NCBI GenBank assembly: GCA_031761405.1
Contig: JASEVX010000001.1
Span: 113,757,516-113,821,515, forward strand
Direction: 5' to 3'
DNA from: Serripes groenlandicus
Taxonomy: Eukaryota; Mollusca; Bivalvia; Cardiida; Cardiidae
Length of the DNA: 64,000 nucleotides
In this document: piece by piece, positions 34,492 through 45,335 of the stretch
How positions within the stretch are numbered: position 1 is the first letter of the stretch
How the letters are laid out: every line of letters begins with the position of its first letter
Notes under the pieces: model-generated
Database searches by the model: none
Seen by the model: the letters and a program-made list of their open reading frames with translations, nothing else
What the model was told of the DNA's origin: nothing
Made by a program: the position numbers and the translations under genes

Positions 34492-35923
34492 GTAAGTCTT
34501 CTATATAATATTTTGAGGTGTTCTCTTTACTTTTCCTTAACCCATTCCCTCTAAGAGATGCTTTTGTGACGCCTCTGCAGCAGACGACTATTGAAAACAA
34601 TGTGACAGAGGGAGTAATTGCTAAAAACGCGAACTTTCTCCTTTGGCCGCACTGTTTCCGACTCTATGCAAAGTTGTCTGATGACAAATTGTTGTATGTG
34701 GGACGTAACTCAATTGAGATAGAGCATTATTGCAAATGGGAACTGTGAAGACTCGGGAGAGATTGCACGCACACAGTATCACCAGATCAATCCTAGTATC
34801 AATTTCTGATCGCCTACTTTTAGAATAAAACATACATTCTTGTTTCTCACTCATATCCCTGCAGCAGATGTCTCTTATTATCTAGATAAAACTAGGAAAA
34901 ATGTTTATCATTGAAAGGATACGTTTTAAAAGAAGAAAACATTGTGATAAAAGGGGAAATTGCTCATCATGAGCAGCTTCACCTATTGACACAGTGTGTT
35001 CAATCGTGGTCTGCTTCAGAGGCGCCCAGAGGTTTAAGTAACGCAGTAATGGTTTGGTGCTAAAAGACCCGTTTTCGCATTTCGCGGTTTACGTATTAGT
35101 CTCCGGCGTTCAACATTTGCGTAGCTCCCTTTAGGCACTGTAGGCACGTGCCTACACATTTTTTTCTCAAAATGCCCCAAAATGTAGCTGCGGCGATAAA
35201 CATTTGCGTAATGTATCGACCAGATCATCCTGCGCAGACTGACCCGGCCGACACATTCCGTCTTAGGGGGATAGATGTATTGAGTAGTGATTCCTGAAAC
35301 AGAAAATCCACAGGAAGCGAAAAGTGTCAATTCGGGTAGGCCTGTGTGGCATGCTTAGGCTGATCCGGGTCGATACTTTACTCCACAGTGTTGGTTTGCT
35401 CGCGGGACGGCTCATATTCTCTCGATGCCGTACCAAAACCATAAATTAGCGGAAAGTTTAGATATTAGGCCATTCCTCGATAGCTTACCAACGAGTCCAC
35501 AATGTTGATATTCTCACGAGACGGCCTACACATTGATTATTGCAAAGCTACGCCCCTGTTCAAGGAATGTATGGTTCTGATGATAAGCTTAGTTAAAACT
35601 TATTTTATATTACATAGATTGCTAAACAATATTTTAGCTTATATTAATCGCGCTCGATGTCTGCTTCCAGGAGACTTAACCAAAACTCGCGCCGTTTGTG
35701 TAGAAAAACCCGCTCGTCACGGAATTGAAGAAAATACACCCTGTTTTGTCAGGTGTTCTCTCAGTAGTTTGGATATCTGAGTTTGTAATCGTATTTTGAG
35801 ATTTGGTAAACTTTCGATATGATTGTAGGAAATACATTAATGAAACGATGTGGAAGTATCGTATCTAGCCGTTGTACAGTCGTCGACTAAGTCTGGTATT
35901 GAATACTTCCCTTTATATTCTAG
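34492..35923 (+). other. ADAMTS intron packed with MITEs
   Basis: TTAA MITEs lie at 34537-34703 and about 34850-35035. A TGAGCC-family copy lies at about 35205-35415 and a second right-end fragment at 35493-35526. The latter is followed by GGCCTACACATTGATTATTG, a flank shared with 55805-55850. The 35100-35200 segment (TAGGCACGTGCCTACACATT) belongs to the same larger repeat. Confidence 0.65.
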
Positions 35924-36029
35924 GTACAATGTACGAATGGTTCCGAAGATTTCCGTGTGGTGCAGTGTGCCGCCTATGACAACATTCCATTTCGAGGCAG
36001 ATACTTTAAATGGATACCTTTCACTGGCT
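35924..36029 (+). CDS. ADAMTS6/10: ADAMTS6/10-like exon: start of the cysteine-rich domain
   Basis: Acceptor TATATTCTAG at 35923, donor GGCT|GTAAGA; in phase 0, out phase 1. Translation [35 protein letters not shown]. The FRxxQCAxYDxxPFRGxYxxW signature begins the ADAMTS cysteine-rich domain. A long stop-free frame over this region is out of register with the gene. Confidence 0.92.
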
Positions 36030-37184
36030 GTAAGAATCCTGTCCACTTTTCTTAATCCTTTGTCTTTATTCTTATGTATTTTGACGCATCTGTATCATTC
36101 GACTTTTGAAACTATGATGGCAATGGGGAGAAATATCAACCAATATTTTCATCCCTATTCAATTAAATCCTGTTCTAAAATTGTGCAGTCATCCGCTGCA
36201 GAGCTGTTTGTTTATATTGTGTGTTCGTTTTTCAACATATAGGAAATGTATTCATGTTCATAGTTAAGAACAACTTTGTCCTTCTGTCCGGTTCTCTGAC
36301 ATGTAATACATTTATTATCATTGTAATTTAATGATAATTAGGTATCGTGTATGTGATAGAGTAAAACTATGTTAAAGCTAACAGAGAACGTAAACGGCTT
36401 CCCAAAAATCCTTATTTAGATTTCATAGTCTATTAAAGAGAATATTAACCCTTCCCCACATACAGACGCTTTCTGACGCATCTGCTGCAGACGACTTTTG
36501 AAAACATTTCGGCAAAAGGAGAAATTGCTCATAATGAGCAATTTCTCCATTTGCCACAATGTTTTCAACTCTTTTTAATAATTAAAGTCCCATGTATGGT
36601 GATCTTTTAAAAAAAAAAATCCTCCATGTTTTCAAAGTCGTCTGCTGCAGGTTTGTTGTATATGGGAGAGGGTTAAGTAAAGCCTACAACATAACGTTCG
36701 TCAACAGACGACACAAATCAAACTGTTCGTCTAGAGAGACTGCTTGGTTGTTCAATGATCCAACTTGTTGCTTATTGCAGACGGACAGTGATTGCTCACA
36801 TCAGGCTCTGCAACGATAAGGCTCATCTTAGCGTTATGCAACTGCAGTATGGAGTTAACCGATGCATTAGAAAAGATACTCGATGGCATTTTTGAACAAT
36901 GTAGGTTCGGATAACAGTAGTGTTCACCTGCATAATCTACACCAGTTGACATAATCTCTAACAAGCTGGTGTAAGTGAAATGTGAACAGTATAGTTTTGT
37001 TCAGACTGTAAGGATGTATAGACTGATCTGGATCTATAATGTTTACAATAGACAACTTGACAGTTCCTCATGGACTGGCTGAACTAAGATCAGTGTGTGT
37101 TGGTTTTTGTGTGTGTCTCATTCTCCTTTTTTGGTAAGGTTATTTCGAACAAAATGTTAAGCAATCACGTCTCTTTTACAACAG
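36030..37184 (+). other. ADAMTS intron with complete TTAA MITE (36445-36676)
   Basis: The MITE starts TTAACCCTTCCCCACATACA and ends GGGAGAGGGTTAA. Its central hairpin is GGCAAAAGGAGAAATTGCTC | ATAATGAGCAATTTCTCCAT, nearly perfect. The remaining sequence is unassigned. Open frames on either strand show no domain. Confidence 0.75.
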
Positions 37185-37318
37185 CTCAAAGTAACCCCTG
37201 CGCACTAAACTGTATGGCGGATGGGTTTAATTTTTACACCGAAAGGGCCAGTAAAGTTATAGACGGTACGCCATGTTATCCCGACCGTAGAGATATGTGT
37301 ATCAACGGCGAATGTCAC
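37185..37318 (+). CDS. ADAMTS6/10: ADAMTS6/10-like exon: cysteine-rich domain
   Basis: Acceptor TTTTACAACAG at 37184, donor CAC|GTGAGT; in phase 1 (codon T|CT, Ser), out phase 0. Translation [44 protein letters not shown]. NPCALNCxAxGxNFYxERAxxVIDGTxC is a near-invariant stretch of ADAMTS6/10 and the best single marker of the subfamily in this gene. Confidence 0.95.
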
Positions 37319-38741
37319 GTGAGTTTGATTGTGATCTTCCCTGTACACTTTTCATCCATCCAAACATCATACACCCTTCGGAGAACTGTCCAGTGTGAAC
37401 ATTAATTGACTGCAGACACGTTTATGTATTATACGAACCCCTGTACTCGGAAATAGGTAGACAAGATACGGTCGATGCTCGTACATGTATACTCCAGTAT
37501 CGCCTTGAACAATGGCATGCTTGATTAAGGAAGATACTGAGATATGTGGAATCCTCACCAACTCGTTATCGGGTCGACTCGGCCAGGTTAACTCGACCTG
37601 TACTGTAAATGTATGAGCCCTTCCACGAGAAAACCATTACTATGGACTATGTGTAATGTATCGACCCAGATCAGACTGCACAGTTCGCGCAGGTTAATCC
37701 GGGCCGACACATTTCGTCTCAGGGGGAGAGATGTATGTATAGAGTAATGATTCCTGAAACAGATAACCCACAAGAGGCGAAAAATGTATAGCCGGTTTAG
37801 CCTGCGTGGCATGCTTAGGCTGATCCTGGTCGATACTTTACGCAGTTACGCAGAGTCAACAATGTTGGTTTTCACGAGGAACGGCCTACACAAGATGCTG
37901 CGGCGATAGACATCTGCGTAATGTATCGACCAGATCAGCCTGCGCTGTGCGCGCAGACTGATCCGGCCGACACATTCCGTCTTAGGGGGATAGATGTATA
38001 GAGTAGTTATTCCTGAAACAGGAAATCCACAGGAGGCTAAAAGTGTCTATTCAGATAGGCCTGTGTGGCATGCTTAGGCTGATCCGGGTCGATACTTTAC
38101 GCAGAGTCAACAATGTTGGTTTTCTCGTGGAACGGCTCGTATGTATTTAGTGTTCGATATTTTCGACGGCCTCTAAAGTAAAGTGATGTATTCTCTTATC
38201 CGCGGTCAATTTTGTATCACAATTTGAACAAGAAACGGGCTTGTACACGAGAAAATATACAAGAGGGCTTTGATGAACATTATAGATCCAGATCAGCTTT
38301 TGCAACCGCACAGTTTGATCCCAGATCTACAATGTTCAAATATTACTGCTACCTTCTTTCAACTTTATCATGCACTTGCTTATTGATACGTGCAGGTTTG
38401 GAAGATGATCATCATTTAAATGTTTGAAATGAAGCCCAGTCTTTTTGACGCGGGTAATTGATTTTATTTATTTGTAATGATCGTAAGCTTTTTTGACAAT
38501 TCCGTTCATCCGAAGGCCCTAGGTTCGAGGTCAACATTATGTTTCTTGCCTCGACGAGAGTACTGATTGAGCATCCAGTACGCTCTTGAATGTATTGACT
38601 CTATTGATATTGTGAATAGGGTGTCGTAAATGATTCAGAAAGCTCTCATATGCACTATCCTTTTAACGGTTAACATCCTCAGAACACGCATAGCCAGTCT
38701 TTAATAACTTATTATAATTCGTTACCGATTTTCTATTTCAG
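37319..38741 (+). other. ADAMTS intron with two TGAGCC-family copies
   Basis: Copies lie at about 37612-37888 (TGAGCCCTTCCACGAGAAAA ... CACGAGGAACGGCC) and 37905-38137 (left end replaced by GATGCTGCGGCGATAGACAT, right end GTGGAACGGCTCG). They are 20-odd bases apart, in the same orientation. The rest is unassigned. Confidence 0.7.
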
Positions 38742-38865
38742 CATGTTGGGTGTGACGGTGAGCTCGGATCAGCAGCCCGTGAGGACAAGTGTCGGGTGTG
38801 TGCGGGGGACGGGACTTCCTGTCATACCATCTCGGGAATGGTGGATAGATCACTACCGAAAGGAG
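38742..38865 (+). CDS. ADAMTS6/10: ADAMTS6/10-like exon: end of cysteine-rich domain, start of spacer
   Basis: Acceptor TTCTATTTCAG at 38741, donor GGAG|GTACCG; in phase 0, out phase 1. Translation [41 protein letters not shown]. HVGCDxxLGSxAREDxCRVCxGDGxxC closes the cysteine-rich domain. The intron that follows carries the 50-bp minisatellite at 39005-39895, starting only about 140 bases after the donor. Confidence 0.94.
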
Positions 38866-39004
38866 GTACCGTCCCTACACTGTCTATAGTTTAACTCTTC
38901 CATATACCAAATAATAAGCCGAAAATGCATATAAAGTTAGTTAACCATTTCTCTCATATAGACATTTGAACCCATTTTGGCAAAACGAGAAAGTGTTTCT
39001 ATTG

Positions 39005-39895
39005 CCACTTAGCTGTTATATTATCCCATCGTGACTGAGGTCGTCGAGAGTCTATAGTACATATGTTGTATTATCCCATCGTGACTGAGGTCGTCGAGAG
39101 TCTATAGTATAGCTGTTGTATTATCCCATCACGACTGAGGTCGTCGAGAGTCTATAGTATAGCTGTTGTATTATCCCATCGTGACTGAGGTCGTCGAGAG
39201 TCTATAGTATAGCTGTTGTATTATCCCATCGTGACTGAGGTCGTCGAGAGTCTTTAGTATAGTTGTTGTATTATCCCATCGTGACTGAGGTCGTCGAAAG
39301 TCTATAGTATAGTTGTTGTATTATCCCATCGCGACTGAGGTCTTCGAGAGTCTATAGTATATCTGTTGTATTATCCCATCGAGACTGAGTTCGTCGAGAG
39401 TCTATAGTATAGTTGTTGTATTATCCCATGAGGTCTTCGAGAGTCTATAGTATATCTCTTGTATTATCCCATCGTGGCTGAGGTTGTCGAGAGTCTACAG
39501 TATAACTGTTGTATTATCCCATCGTGACTGAGGTCGTCGAGAGTCTATAGTACAGCTGTTGTATTATCCCATCGCGACTGAGTTTGTCGAGAGTATGTAG
39601 TATAGCTGTTGTATTATCCCACCGCGACTGAGGTTGTAGAGAGTATGTAGTATAGCTGTTGTATTATCCCACCGCGACTGAGGTTGTCGATAGTCTATAG
39701 TATAGCTGTTGTATTATCCTATCGCGACTGAGGTCGTCGAGAGTCTATAGTATAGCTGTTGTATTATCCCATCGAGACTGAGGTCGTCGAGAGTCTATAG
39801 TATAGTTGTTGTATTATCCCATAGACTGAGGTCGTCGATAGTCAATAGTATAGCTTTTGTATTATCCCATCGCGACTGAGGTTATATATGTTACA
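39005..39895. repeat. 50-bp minisatellite, about 17 copies
   Basis: Unit: CTGTTGTATTATCCCATCGT then GACTGAGGTCGTCGAGAGTC then TATAGTATAG. Lies in the intron between the exons at 38742 and 40189. Copies differ at scattered positions, and two are shortened. Confidence 0.95.
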
Positions 39896-39964
39896 TTGAC
39901 ATTGAGACAAATTTAGAACGAGCATGGTATTATAATTATGGATGAATACAGTATTGTTATAATG

Positions 39965-40155
39965 TGGGTTTACGCCGTTTTCAACATTATTTCAGTAACA
40001 TTACGACGACAGTTCACTGATTCAAGACCAGTACCAGGCTAGGCAACGTGGCTAGGCAACGTGCCTTCCCATGACCGTCGCGACTGGGGATCGAACCCAG
40101 GACGCCCTGTTCCAAATCCCCGACTTTAATCATTCGCACACAGCGGATTCCTTGT
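39965..40155 (-). mobile_element. tRNA-derived SINE, reverse orientation
   Basis: Read on the minus strand it has a tRNA-like head (B box GGGTTCGATCCCC at about 40088) and a body ending in ACGGCGTAAACC-type sequence. Its plus-strand word CCAGTACCAGGCTAGGCAAC...GTGCCTTCCC is the unamplified counterpart of the 52-bp satellite unit. A 13-bp word (GGCTAGGCAACGT) is already duplicated here. The same family occurs at 60268-60450. Confidence 0.8.
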
Positions 40156-40188
40156 ACGAATACAGAACCATGTACCTTTTTATTACAG

Positions 40189-40269
40189 CTTATCAAGAGA
40201 TATTAAAGATACCAAGCGGCGCCATGCACATACAAGTACAGGAAGCACACGAATCTGTCAACTACTTAG
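40189..40269 (+). CDS. ADAMTS6/10: ADAMTS6/10-like exon: spacer domain, first part
   Basis: An 81-nt exon with acceptor TTTATTACAG at 40188 and donor TTAG|GTAAAC; phase 1 at both ends. Translation (A)YQEILKIPSGAMHIQV, QEAHESVNYL. The IPxGAxHIxVxE pattern is the first beta strand pair of the ADAMTS spacer. A SINE in reverse orientation ends immediately upstream (39965-40155), so the acceptor lies only about 35 bases from the SINE head. Confidence 0.9.
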
Positions 40270-40526
40270 GTAAACTCCATCATGTCAATATGGATAAGAT
40301 CATGTGTTTCAATAATCTCCATAAGGGGGTTAACAGTATGCATTAGAAACGTGTATATTCATTTGTCTGTCTGTCACCAACATCATTATCTTCTTTGTTT
40401 ATTTTCGTTTCTATTTCTATAAAAAAGCTATTTTTTTACGTTTCGTACATTATTCAATTCCTGTAAAAAAGAAATAGAGGCTAGTTTTCAGTTATTGTAT
40501 ATCAATTATTGTTAAATTATTTGCAG

Positions 40527-40690
40527 CATTAAAGCGTGAGAACGGTTCATATTACATAAATGGAGACTGGACAATCGACTGGCCCCGAAAGTTTACTATA
40601 GCCGGTACCGTATTTCATTATGAGAGACACAACGATGCACCAGAAATTATGAGAGCTATCGGCCCTACGAGCGAAAACCTCGTTGTTTTG
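40527..40690 (+). CDS. ADAMTS6/10: ADAMTS6/10-like exon: spacer domain, second part
   Basis: Acceptor TTATTTGCAG at 40526, donor TTG|GTATGT; in phase 1, out phase 0. Translation (A)[54 protein letters not shown]. [26 protein letters not shown] and the GPTSENL segment are diagnostic of the ADAMTS6/10 spacer. Confidence 0.95.
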
Positions 40691-42101
40691 GTATGTACTT
40701 TTTCAAAGTTCATATGTGATTTGAGGTTTCTTTGATTGCTTTTGTTTCATTTATGTTATGAATAAACACTGATCAACCTATTTACGAAAATGCCTACAGG
40801 ACCAAAATCGTCAAATAAAGAGCATAACAACTGATTTTAAATTTAGTTTACAGGACTACTTCTTTTATCGTTTCTTTTGCAATTAGATAAAAACCACGTT
40901 CATTGTTTGTTTTATTGTATTGTGTTTTATGCAGCTTTTGACAATTATTCAGTTATACTAAAGCATTTCCTGGGTTAAATACTACATCTAGTACTACTGG
41001 TCTATTTATCCTGACACCAGCGGGTTAAGCGTAATGCTAACCCACGAATTCTGAGCGACATGAAAGAAAGTCATTACAACCATGTATCTAATATGAACCG
41101 GTCGAGGATCGAACCCGCGAACTCCCTTACCCGAGGTGGACGCCTTACCCCTATACCACCGATGCGGTCCCACGTTAATTGATGACATTGCGAAGAGTGA
41201 AAACTACGGTGGCACAGAGGTGACATGTGTGCGATTTTATTTATCTCGTTCCCACGACATAATATCTCGTGGGAACGACTTAATTATCTCGTTCCCACGA
41301 CTTATTATCTCGTGGGAACGAGTTATTATCTTGTTCCCACGACTTAATTATCTCGTTCCCACGACATAATATCTCGTGGGAACGAGTTATTATCTCGTGG
41401 GAACGAGGTATTATCTCGTTCCCACGAGATAATAAGTCGTGGGAACGAGATAATTAAGTCGTTCCCACGAGATAATAACTCGTTCCCACGAGATAATAAC
41501 TCGTTCCCACGAGATATTATGTCGTGGGAACGAGATAAATAAAATCGCACACATGTCACCTCTGTGCCACCGTAGTTTATGTATTATACGACGTGATCTC
41601 AATGGTCTTAAATAAATGTTAATATATCCTGCTAAAAGAATTAGCATGTAGCAGGGTCATGATCATGAAATGATTCCTTTTTCACATCCAAAAAGCAGGC
41701 GTACTACATAACTGTCTAACTTTTTTCACAACCAAGGTCATTGATTGATTGCTTGATTTACAGGGGATTAACGTCGTTTTCAACAATGTTTCCATAATAT
41801 CACGGCGACCAGTTTACATATCCATGTGTTTTCCGGCGTTTTAAAAACCATTAATCAACAAAACATTATTTTCCCAAGCATGTGTCTGCCTTTCTACGTA
41901 GACTGTTAGTCCATTGTTCGAAGACGAATGACACTTGTCCCATTGACTTTTTGTAAAACGTTGAAAAGAATGTTGATCGAGTCAGGATTCGGGATTCGAA
42001 CTCACATCCCCTGTAGTGACAGCCCGCGTCGCTACCGACTTGAAAACAATCCCAATCTAACCGAGTATATAATACGGATGTTACCACCATCTTAATTGCA
42101 G
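40691..42101 (+). other. ADAMTS intron with two reversed SINEs flanking a foldback element
   Basis: A SINE lies at about 40995-41175 (head GAGGATCGAACCCGCGAACT...CCCTATACCACCG). The foldback element is at 41201-41578. A second SINE-like unit lies at about 41758-42060 (body AACGTCGTTTTCAACAATG, TATCACGGCG; head GGGATTCGAACTCACATCC) and ends some 40 bases from the next exon. Confidence 0.75.
41201..41578. mobile_element. Foldback element, 378 bp, with perfect 78-bp terminal inverted repeats
   Basis: The left end from AAACTACGGTGGCACAGAGG to base 41278 is the exact reverse complement of 41501-41578. The interior alternates sense and antisense copies of TATCTCGTTCCCACGA / TCGTGGGAACGAGATA. Nearly the whole element can fold back on itself. 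Long frames open on both strands are by-products of this symmetry. No clear target duplication. Confidence 0.92.
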
Positions 42102-42240
42102 TTGCTGCTACAAGAAGACAACCAAGGCGTACAATACGAATACAACGTTCCCCACAGTCCTTTTTCAAACAACCTTAATGTAACCCAGTACACGTGGACG
42201 CACTCTCCTTGGTCACAATGCTCGCAATCATGTGGAAAAG
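42102..42240 (+). CDS. ADAMTS6/10: ADAMTS6/10-like exon: end of spacer and start of TSR2
   Basis: Acceptor CTTAATTGCAG at 42101, donor AAAG|GTCAGC; in phase 0, out phase 1. Translation LLLQEDNQGVQYEYNV, PHSPFSNNLNVTQYTW, THSPWSQCSQSCGK(G). The LLxQExNxGxxYxxNVP segment ends the spacer. WTHSPWSQCSQSCGKG starts TSR2 and carries a WxxxxW motif and an O-fucosylation consensus. A complete TTAA MITE (42293-42518) lies 50 bases after the donor. Confidence 0.94.
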
Positions 42241-43194
42241 GTCAGCTATTAATTTACACGTATTATAATCTGCGAAAACAATTTGTGGCATGTTTAACTC
42301 TTTACAACATACAGACACTTTCTGACGCCTCTGCAGCATCTGACTTTTGAAGATATTGTGGCAAAACGAGAAATGGCCCAGCATGAGAACGTTTTCCCTT
42401 TATTGCAATACTTTCAACCCTATTCAATGATTATTTTTACCTTTTATAGAGGTTTGCAGTATTATTAATCAGATGTGTATTAAGTCTGCAGATTCGTTGG
42501 ATGTGGGACAGAGGTTAATCATTTGAAGAGTTGGCGCTTCAGTGGTTTCACAAGTAAACCGGCTATGATACATGCACCTGTCTAACATTGGTCTTTACAA
42601 AATGTCCTTTTTGGCCTGGAGAATTATTTTCTTTCAAATCTTTTTTTCCCAACATCATAACCAGTTCAGTTTATTGCATTGGTGCATAAATTAAATCTTC
42701 TATGTAATCAGCATGAAACTTTGTCATACTATTTGTTTCTCATGTTTTTTGGGCCTTGTTCAAAACTGTCCAATATGCTAAAACTAGCTCATTTGTCAAA
42801 GCATTATAATATTCATGAGGACTAGCTGACCATGTCGAATTTTTTTTCACACACATGCTACATAACACTGTGCTCCATAAATAGACATTTTCCCAATCCC
42901 TTACTAGCACGCTATTCAAAATGGTCTACTAAGGGTTCAGAATGCTCTTATCTTTCTAAACTCTTTACTCCCTTATGTTCCACTCTGTCCGTAAAACTGG
43001 ACCCAATCAATCCATAATTGATACATGATGAATTAATGCTTTCAATAAGTAGAAATTAACACATGCTTATTGAGTGCAGAATATTGTTCTTTGTGAAACA
43101 TCTTATTGTTCATTCATTCACCTTGTTCTATAACTAGTTGTAAGTAATAGTGTATGTCTTTTAATGTGTTCATTATGTTGATGCTGGATCCAAT
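42241..43194 (+). other. ADAMTS intron, first part: TTAA MITE and dispersed repeat
   Basis: A complete TTAA MITE lies at 42293-42518 (TTAACTCTTTACAACATACA ... GGGACAGAGGTTAA). 42640-42800 carries CATGAAACTTTGTCATACTA-like words of the dispersed repeat also seen at 31080 and 47270. Confidence 0.6.
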
Positions 43195-43272
43195 TGCATA
43201 CATATTACCTTGTATTAGTAAATCTAACGCAGTGTGTGTGTTCTCATTTGACAGGTATTAGTAAATCTAACA

Positions 43273-43315
<43 letters not shown>

Positions 43316-44361
43316 CTCATTTGACAGGTATTAGTAAATCTAACGCAGTGTGTGCTTTTCTTTAACAGGTATTAGTAAATCTAACGCAGTGTGTGTTCTT
43401 ATGTAACAGGTATTAGTAAATATAACGCAGTGTGTGTGTTCTTATTTAACAGGTATTAGTAAATCTAACGCAGTGTGTGATCTTATTTAACAGGTATTAG
43501 TAAATCTAACGCAGTGTGTGTGTTCTCATTTGACAGGTATTATTAAATCTAACACAGTGTGTGTGTGTGTATTCTCATTTGACAGGTAATATTAAATCTA
43601 ACGCAGTATGTGATCTTATTTAACAGGTATTAGTAAATCTAACGCGGTGTGTGTTCTTATTTAACAGGTATTAATAAATCTAACGCAGTGTGTGTGTGTT
43701 CTCATTTGACAGGTATTAGTAAATCTAACGCAGTGTGTGATCTTATTTAACAGGTATTAATAAATCTAACGCAGTGTGTGATCTTATTTAACAGGTATTA
43801 GTAAATCTAACGCAGTGTGTGTGTTCTCATTTGACAGGTATTATGAAATCTAATACAGTGTGTGTGTGTGTTCTCATTTGACAGGTAATATTAAATCTAA
43901 CGCAGTATGTGATCTTATTTAACAGTTATTAGTAAATCTAACGCGGTGTGTGTTCTTATTGAACAGGTATTACTACATCTAACGCAGTGTGTTTGTTCTC
44001 ATTTGACAGGTTTTAGTAAATCTAACGCAGTGTGTGATCTTATTTAACAGGTATTAGTAAATCTAACGCGGTGTGTGTTCTTATTTAACAGGTATTAATA
44101 AATATACCGCAGTATGTGTGTTCTTATTTAACAGGTATTAGTGAATCTAATGCAGTGTGTGTGTTCTCATTTGATAGGTATTAGTAACTCTAACGCAGTG
44201 TGTGTGTGTGTGTGTGTGTGTGTTCTCATTTGACAGGTATTAGTAAATCTAACGCAGTGTGTGTTTTTATTTAACAGGTATTAGTCAATATAACGCAGTG
44301 TGTATTATCATTTAACAGGTATTAGTAAATCTAACGCTGAGTGTGTGTTCTTATTTAACAG
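43195..44361 (+). repeat. About 43-bp tandem array made of a splice acceptor plus the start of the next exon, about 26 copies
   Basis: Unit: TTCTCATTTGACAG|GTATTAGTAAATCTAACGCA|GTGTGTG. The part after CAG is identical to the first 20 bases of the exon at 44362, and the part before it is that exon's acceptor. About 25 intronic copies carry CAGGT(A/T)TTA. Two include expanded (GT)n tracts (43271-43311, 44200-44222). Only the last copy continues into coding sequence. Confidence 0.95.
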
Positions 44362-44491
44362 GTATTAGTAAATCTAACGCAGTTTGTGTTCACAAATACA
44401 GAAAAACAATCGTAAAAGACGCTTACTGTTTCCCACAACCGAAACCAAGTCATCATTATAAAAACTGTAACCACAGCCCGTGTCCTTCTAG
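44362..44491 (+). CDS. ADAMTS6/10: ADAMTS6/10-like exon: rest of TSR2, preceded by tandem copies of its own acceptor
   Basis: Acceptor TTATTTAACAG at 44361, donor TCTAG|GTCAGT; in phase 1, out phase 2. Translation (G)ISKSNAVCVHKYRKTI, VKDAYCFPQPKPSHHY, KNCNHSPCPS. It completes TSR2. The exon opens GTATTAGTAAATCTAACGCA, and that sequence with its upstream acceptor is the unit of the tandem array filling the preceding kilobase. This last copy is chosen as the true one because only it continues open into the TSR cysteines. Confidence 0.9.
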
Positions 44492-45180
44492 GTCAGTTCA
44501 TTTTCGATCGTATCGTTATTTCATTGGAGTCGTCGTTCTTTAGGAAAACTAGTCTGGAGTTATCTGCCCCTACCCTAACATTGAGCGCGTTCGGCATAAA
44601 CCCCGAGTTAACCTAGCCAGCTTAACCTTCTTTACTCGGATATGTAATAAACACCGAACTGTAAAGTGTTTAAAACTTGATTAAACGAATGCAATTATCA
44701 TCAACCAAGTCTTCCGGGTAGGTTGACATCGGGTTAACCCGAGCTGGCTGTCTGTTGTTAAACGAACGCCATAAGAGTCAACTCGGGTTCACGCATGTTG
44801 ACTCGGGGGCTAATGCCGAATGCGGTAATTATAGGGTCAGGCATACAACAATAATGGCGTCGCCCTGTAGACATGGTGAAGCAAGCAAAATCTATAATAA
44901 TGTATAATATGGAAAAACCGGTTAAACTCCATGAGTTCTGAGTTCGAACACCAGCTTGGCCAACAATCTTTCCGACGTTAGACAAAAGTCAATGCAACAT
45001 ACGTCATGTTTCTTCCAGAAATACTGTTTTGTGGAGTACTGGTGTGAGAAAGTCAGGAAACATATGAATAGGTGAAGTGGCAGCCGTGCTCTGACTGACA
45101 AATTGTTCCGTGAAACCCCAATCAATCAATAATTTCCGTGTTTCACATGCCTCCGTAGGCTGATCTGTTATTGTATAGGT
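44492..45180 (+). other. ADAMTS intron with a TIR element and SINE pieces
   Basis: About 44570-44838: CCCTAACATTGAGCGCGTTC...CCCCGAGTTAAC is mirrored, with mismatches, by GTTGACTCGGGGGCTAATGC...ATTATAGGG, a diverged terminal inverted repeat of about 40 bp. 44920-45110 contains a tRNA-like GAGTTCGAACACC and a SINE-type body (TACTGGTGTGAGAAAGTCAG). Confidence 0.5.
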
Positions 45181-45335
45181 GCTTTACGTCTTTTTCAACA
45201 ATATTGCAGTTATGTGACGGCGATATTTACTTTTTGCATGATCCTTTGAGAAACCAACCAGAAGGCTATGGAATACAATACCGCTGAGAGCGGGAATTAA
45301 TGCCCGGGACGCCCAGTTCAGCTGAAACATATGGA
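45181..45335 (-). mobile_element. SINE-like fragment, reverse orientation
   Basis: CTTTACGTCTTTTTCAACAATATTGCAGTT, then GTGACGGCGATA, matches the reversed 3' part of SINEs elsewhere. It ends near GGGACGCCCAGTTCAG, where a head would begin. It abuts the 26-bp array. Confidence 0.6.
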
